Shown: piece by piece, positions 47,112 to 50,970 of the stretch
How positions within the stretch are numbered: the stretch's first letter is position 1
Layout of the letters: every line of letters starts with the position of its first letter
From: Bacteroidota bacterium
Lineage (GTDB): Bacteria; Bacteroidota; Bacteroidia; JAFLBG01
Reading direction: 5' to 3'
Assembly: GCA_017303975.1 (NCBI GenBank)
Contig: JAFLBG010000024.1
Location: 1-50,970 of the forward strand
Length of the DNA stretch: 50,970 nucleotides
Notes under the pieces: generated by a model
Database searches by the model: none
Seen by the model: only the letters and a program-made list of their open reading frames with translations
What the model was told of the DNA's origin: nothing
Made by a program: the position numbers and the translations under genes

Positions 47112-49232
47112 TTAAACTTTTTCTGTTTTTCCTTTTACTTTTGCAATTACTTCGTCAGCAACGTTTTTAGGAGCATCTGCGTAATGAGAGAATTCCATTG
47201 TAGATGTTGCTCTACCAGATGTAATTGTTCTAAGAGTAGTAACATAGCCAAACATTTCGGATAATGGTACTAACGCTTTTACAACCTGAGCTCCTGCTCT
47301 AGAATCCATTCCTTGAATTTGCCCTCTACGTTTATTTAAATCGCCAACCACATCACCCATATTTTGTTCAGGAGTGATAACTTCTACCTTCATGATAGGC
47401 TCTAACAATACAGGTTTAGATTTAGGTAATGCTTCTCTATAGGCTGTTTTAGCGCATATTTCGAATGATAATGCGTCAGAGTCAACAGCATGGTAAGAAC
47501 CATCTATTAGAACTACCTTCATTTTATCCATTGGATAACCTGCTAACACACCATTAACCATTGCTGAACGGAATCCTTTTTCTACAGATGGAACAAATTC
47601 ACGAGGAATATTACCACCTTTTATTTCGTTTATAAATTGTAATCCTAAATTCTTTTTATCAATTACGAAATCGTCATCAGCAGGACCAACTTTGAAAACA
47701 ATATCTGCAAACTTACCGCGACCACCGGTTTGTTTTTTGTAAACTTCTCTATGATCAACAGTTTGAGAAATAGTTTCTTTATATGCTACTTGAGGCGCAC
47801 CTTGATTGATTTCCACTTTAAATTCTCTTTTTAAGCGGTCAACTATAATCTCTAAGTGAAGCTCGCCCATACCACTAATGATGGTTTGTCCTGAATCTTC
47901 ATCTGTTTTAACACGGAAAGTAGGATCTTCTTCTGCTAATTTACCAAGAGCCATACCTAGTTTATCTAAATCTGCTTGCGTTTTAGGCTCAACAGCAAGA
48001 CCGATAACCGGTTCAGGGAATTGCATTGCTTCTAATACAATTGGATTTTTTTCATCACAAAGTGTATCTCCTGTCTTAATATCCTTGAATCCAACAGCAG
48101 CACCAATATCTCCTGCTTCGATAAAATCGACAGGATTTTGTTTATTTGCATGCATTTGGAAAATACGAGAAATACGTTCTTTATTGCCACTTCTTGTGTT
48201 TAATACATAAGAACCTGCATCTAAACGACCTGCATAGGCTCTAAAGAAGCATAGGCGACCAACAAATGGATCGGTTGCAATTTTAAATGCAAGAGCTGTA
48301 AAAGGCTCTTTAGCATCCGGCTTACGAGTTACCTCTTCGCCTGTATTTGGATTTGTACCAACAATATTATCTTTATCAAGCGGACTAGGTAAAATCTCCA
48401 TTACATAATCCAACATGGTTTGAACACCTTTATTTTTGAATGCAGAACCGCAAAGCATAGGAACTACTTTACCTGCAATACAAGCTTTACGCAGAGCGGT
48501 TAGAATTTCTTGTTCGGAAATAGAGTTAGGATCTTCAAAGAATTTCTCCATTAACTTGTCGTCAAACTCCGCAATTGCTTCCAACAAAAGTCCTCTGTAT
48601 TCAGCTACCTCAGCTTTCATATCATCAGGAATAGGAACAACAGTAAATGTCATTCCCTGGTCAGCTTCATTCCAAACAATACCTCTGTTATTTACTAAAT
48701 CTACCACACCTTTAAAATTCTCCTCGGCTCCAATTGGTAATTGCAAAGGAAGAGCATTTCCGCCTAACATTTCACGCACTTGCTTTACAACGTTTAGAAA
48801 ATCTGCACCAGAGCGATCCATCTTGTTAACAAAACACAAACGCGTAACGTTATAATTGTTAGCTAAACGCCAATTTGTTTCAGATTGAGGTTCAACACCA
48901 TCAACTGCTGAAAACAAAAAAACTAACCCATCTAGTACACGTAAAGAACGATTTACCTCAACTGTAAAATCAACGTGACCCGGGGTATCAATAATATTTA
49001 TTTTGTATTTATTATTTCTATAATTCCAGAAACAAGTTGTAGCAGCAGAAGTAATAGTAATACCACGCTCTTGCTCTTGGACCATCCAGTCCATAGTGGC
49101 AGCGCCATCATGCACCTCACCAATTTTATGATTTACACCTGTATAGTAAAGAATACGCTCAGTTGTAGTGGTTTTACCAGCATCAATATGGGCAGCAATC
49201 CCAATGTTTCTTGTATATTTTAAATCGCTCAT
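47112..49232 (-). CDS. fusA: Translation elongation factor G
   Basis: The protein has 706 residues, full length. The GTPase motifs are [20 protein letters not shown] (G1), [11 protein letters not shown] (G2), DTPGHVDF (G3), [10 protein letters not shown] (G4) and [10 protein letters not shown] (G5). Domain IV contains [18 protein letters not shown], which enters the A site during translocation. rpsG lies 18 nt upstream. No tuf follows, as is usual in Bacteroidota, where tuf sits beside secE-nusG. Confidence 0.99.
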   Translation of the reverse strand: MSDLKYTRNIGIAAHIDAGKTTTTERILYYTGVNHKIGEVHDGAATMDWMVQEQERGITITSAATTCFWNYRNNKYKINIIDTPGHVDFTVEVNRSLRVLDGLVFLFSAVDGVEPQSETNWRLANNYNVTRLCFVNKMDRSGADFLNVVKQVREMLGGNALPLQLPIGAEENFKGVVDLVNNRGIVWNEADQGMTFTVVPIPDDMKAEVAEYRGLLLEAIAEFDDKLMEKFFEDPNSISEQEILTALRKACIAGKVVPMLCGSAFKNKGVQTMLDYVMEILPSPLDKDNIVGTNPNTGEEVTRKPDAKEPFTALAFKIATDPFVGRLCFFRAYAGRLDAGSYVLNTRSGNKERISRIFQMHANKQNPVDFIEAGDIGAAVGFKDIKTGDTLCDEKNPIVLEAMQFPEPVIGLAVEPKTQADLDKLGMALGKLAEEDPTFRVKTDEDSGQTIISGMGELHLEIIVDRLKREFKVEINQGAPQVAYKETISQTVDHREVYKKQTGGRGKFADIVFKVGPADDDFVIDKKNLGLQFINEIKGGNIPREFVPSVEKGFRSAMVNGVLAGYPMDKMKVVLIDGSYHAVDSDALSFEICAKTAYREALPKSKPVLLEPIMKVEVITPEQNMGDVVGDLNKRRGQIQGMDSRAGAQVVKALVPLSEMFGYVTTLRTITSGRATSTMEFSHYADAPKNVADEVIAKVKGKTEKV

Positions 49233-49249
49233 AGGTTATTTATAAAATT

Positions 49250-49717
49250 TTATACTCTAAAGTGAGAATACGCTTTGTTAGCTTCTGCCATTTTATGCAC
49301 ATCTTCTTTCTTTTTGAAAGAAGCACCTTCTTCTTTAGAAGCAGCAATAATTTCAGCAGCTAATTTTTGCCCCATTGATTTTTCGTTTCTTTGACGAGCA
49401 TAAGAAATCATCCATTTCATGCCCATAGAAACTCTTCTGTCTGGGCGAATTTCTTGAGGTATCTGAAAGTTAGAACCTCCAACACGTCTGCTTTTTACTT
49501 CAACAGAAGGCATTACATTTTCTAATGCTTTTCTCCAAACTTGCAAGCCATCTTGCTCGGTTTTCTGAGATACTATATCAATTGCCTCATAAAGTGTTGT
49601 TAATGCTGCACTTTTTTTGCCATCGTACATTAAATTATTGGCAAAACGAGTAATCATTGTATCGTTAAACCTTGGATCTGGGCTTAAAATTCTCTTTTTG
49701 GCTCTCGACTTTCTCAT
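49250..49717 (-). CDS. rpsG: 30S ribosomal protein S7
   Basis: The protein has 155 residues and organises the 3' major domain of 16S rRNA. MRKSRAKKRILSPDPRFNDT, NVMPSVEVKSRRVGGSNFQI and the C-terminal HKMAEANKAYSHFRV are standard. It is between rpsL (28-nt gap) and fusA. Confidence 0.99.
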   Translation of the reverse strand: MRKSRAKKRILSPDPRFNDTMITRFANNLMYDGKKSAALTTLYEAIDIVSQKTEQDGLQVWRKALENVMPSVEVKSRRVGGSNFQIPQEIRPDRRVSMGMKWMISYARQRNEKSMGQKLAAEIIAASKEEGASFKKKEDVHKMAEANKAYSHFRV

Positions 49718-49744
49718 TTATATTCTGTCTAATCTTATTAATAT

Positions 49745-50143
49745 TTATTTTTTAGCAGGTGCTTTTGCTCCACCTTTACCTTTTTTGGTTCCGTATTTTG
49801 AACGTCTTTGATTTCTACCTTCAACTCCGGCAGTATCAAGCGCTCCACGAACAATATGATAACGTACACCAGGCAAGTCTTTTACCCTACCTCCTCTTAC
49901 CAACACGATAGAGTGCTCTTGCAAGTTGTGACCCTCGCCAGGGATGTAGGCAATAATTTCTTGACTGTTTACCAATCTAACCTTTGCCACTTTTCTCATA
50001 GCTGAGTTAGGTTTTTTAGGTGTTGTAGTATACACACGTGTACAAACTCCTCGTTTTTGAGGACAAGAACCCAAAGCAGCTGATTTACTGCGATTTGTAG
50101 CTCTAACTCTACTTTTTCTTACTAATTGTTGTATTGTAGGCAT
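49745..50143 (-). CDS. rpsL: 30S ribosomal protein S12
   Basis: The protein has 132 residues. Decoding-centre segments are [20 protein letters not shown] and [20 protein letters not shown]. The Lys positions equivalent to E. coli 42/43 and 87 are unchanged, so the typical streptomycin-resistance substitutions are absent. It is the first gene of the ribosomal cluster, with a promoter 37 nt upstream. Confidence 0.99.
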   Translation of the reverse strand: MPTIQQLVRKSRVRATNRSKSAALGSCPQKRGVCTRVYTTTPKKPNSAMRKVAKVRLVNSQEIIAYIPGEGHNLQEHSIVLVRGGRVKDLPGVRYHIVRGALDTAGVEGRNQRRSKYGTKKGKGGAKAPAKK

Positions 50144-50179
50144 TATAAATTTTTATAAAATTCCACTTATTTGGGAGGG

Positions 50180-50210
50180 CAAAGGTAAAAAATTAAAATC
50201 TTATAAACAA
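50180..50210 (-). promoter_or_regulatory. Promoter of the str-S10-spc-alpha cluster
   Basis: On the minus strand, TTG (50210-50208), a 20-nt AT-rich spacer and TACCTTTG (50187-50180) match TTG-N19-20-TAnnTTTG. The rpsL start is at 50143, giving a leader of about 30 nt. No second equally good site was found before any other ribosomal gene. Confidence 0.65.
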
Positions 50211-50314
50211 TACCTATGTTGTAAAATTTTTAAATATTATTTGATTTTAAGTATTTTTCTAGGGTATTGAGAATGGAATATTTGATAATATATTGATAAT
50301 CAGATATTTAATTT

Positions 50315-50970
50315 TTATTGTCTAATTATAAAATTTTGCTTTTGAAGTTCATTTTTAAAAAATACAATACCCAAATAAAAGAGGTCTATTGTAACTTTAG
50401 TCTTCTGATGCTGTTTTATGTAATTCCAAGCATCTTCCATTTCGGCTGACCAATGAATATCATCGAAAACAAATACCGAATTATTGGTGATAAAAGGCAA
50501 ACATTGTTCAAAATAGTCGATTGTTGGTTTTTTTTTATGATTTGCATCAAAAAAGACAAAATCTACTTTTTTTAATTTTTCTAATGCCGGGTTAAGTGTT
50601 TTCGAAATATCGCCAACAGAAATTTGAATATTTTGGATATTGAGGTTGTTGAAGTTTTTTTGAGCAATATTAGCAATTTCTGGAGCACCTTCGAGCGATA
50701 TTATTTGAGAATTTGGAGCAGCAGAAGCCAAATAAGCTGTAGAAGTACCTAAACTCGTTCCTAATTCGAGAATTGTGCTGGGATTGAAATAGTTAACTAT
50801 TCTAAAAAGCAACTGTGATTGTTTTGAAGGCTTTAATGCGCTTTTGGCAATATCCGCTATTCTTCTTCGAGAATTCTTTTTTCCGTTTATTGAACCAGCA
50901 CCCAAATCTAGAACTTCAATTGAGGCCGTATCTTTTTTTAAATTACGTCTAATGGTTTCAATTTTTTGAT
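50315..50970 (-). CDS. Class I SAM-dependent methyltransferase, 5' end outside the window
   Basis: The frame is open to the right edge: QKIETIRRNLKKDTASIEVL continues into DLGAGSINGKKNSRRRI, so an apparent TTG start at 50905 is internal. The SAM-binding motif is TILELGTSLGTSTAYLASAA. The next motifs are IISLEGAPEIANIAQ, KVDFVFFDANHKKKPTIDYF and NSVFVFDDIHWSAEME. They match the methyltransferase family related to O-methyltransferases that is common in Bacteroidota; the substrate is unknown. It is upstream of the ribosomal cluster on the same strand, separated by 171 nt that hold the cluster promoter. Confidence 0.87.
   Translation of the reverse strand, partial: QKIETIRRNLKKDTASIEVLDLGAGSINGKKNSRRRIADIAKSALKPSKQSQLLFRIVNYFNPSTILELGTSLGTSTAYLASAAPNSQIISLEGAPEIANIAQKNFNNLNIQNIQISVGDISKTLNPALEKLKKVDFVFFDANHKKKPTIDYFEQCLPFITNNSVFVFDDIHWSAEMEDAWNYIKQHQKTKVTIDLFYLGIVFFKNELQKQNFIIRQ

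Noticed and set aside
50903-50905. TTG start for the methyltransferase
   Set aside because: The frame continues upstream in conserved-looking sequence (VLDLGAGS) to the window edge, so this codon is internal.

Overview
This is a low-GC window from a member of the Bacteroidota. Three kinds of evidence agree. First, six large exported proteins occur between 1 and 20.3 kb; five end in type IX secretion (T9SS) type A sorting domains with a YPNP/NPNP-like motif, and the sixth is cut by the window edge. Second, promoters match the phylum pattern TTG-N17-21-TAnnTTTG. Third, the ribosomal super-cluster lacks tuf after fusA and adk after secY, and encodes a zinc-free L36, as is usual in this phylum. 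I cannot name the genus. I see no rRNA, tRNA, CRISPR array, transposase or integrase.

Region 1 (1-9.2 kb): a truncated SprB-repeat exported protein (minus strand) is followed by a plus-strand series. This holds a secreted subtilase, a UbiA prenyltransferase, a T9SS-sorted protein with its own promoter, prfA, pyrF and a DUF2851 gene. Region 2 (9.2-16.9 kb) is an inserted block. It holds a 14-repeat beta-propeller-like T9SS protein, a T9SS-sorted sugar-dehydrogenase-like protein, a decayed ORF, a small GG-leader peptide resembling pinensin-type lanthipeptide precursors, and a 489-aa orphan. It is bounded by the DUF2851 3' end and a 122-bp, 120/122-identical second copy of that 3' end at 16943-17064.

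Region 3 (17-26.6 kb): a PspC-domain protein, a large SprB-type T9SS adhesin-like protein, an RmlD-like reductase, and a minus-strand glycerol operon (lipoprotein, glpK, glpD, glpF, DUF2279) with short or overlapping junctions. Region 4 (26.8-32 kb): a RelE/ParE-type toxin-antitoxin pair, a small membrane protein, a frameshifted duplicate of the phosphohexomutase 3' end, a retropepsin-PDZ lipoprotein, the intact phosphohexomutase gene, and a YceI protein with an unusual array of ATTTGTT half-sites upstream. A perfect 26-bp inverted repeat forms a bidirectional terminator at 32032-32084.

Region 5 (32.1-50.2 kb): the continuous minus-strand str-S10-spc-alpha cluster, rpsL to rplQ, including fusA, secY, map, infA and rpoA, with a well-formed promoter upstream of rpsL. 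It is followed by a 5'-truncated SAM-dependent methyltransferase.

The most interesting point is architectural. Two genes (DUF2851 and the phosphohexomutase) each show the same arrangement: intact gene, then foreign-looking insert, then a duplicate of the gene's own 3' end. One duplicate is nearly identical and the other is decayed. This suggests repeated insertion events that spare the target gene, one of which carries an orphan RiPP-like precursor.
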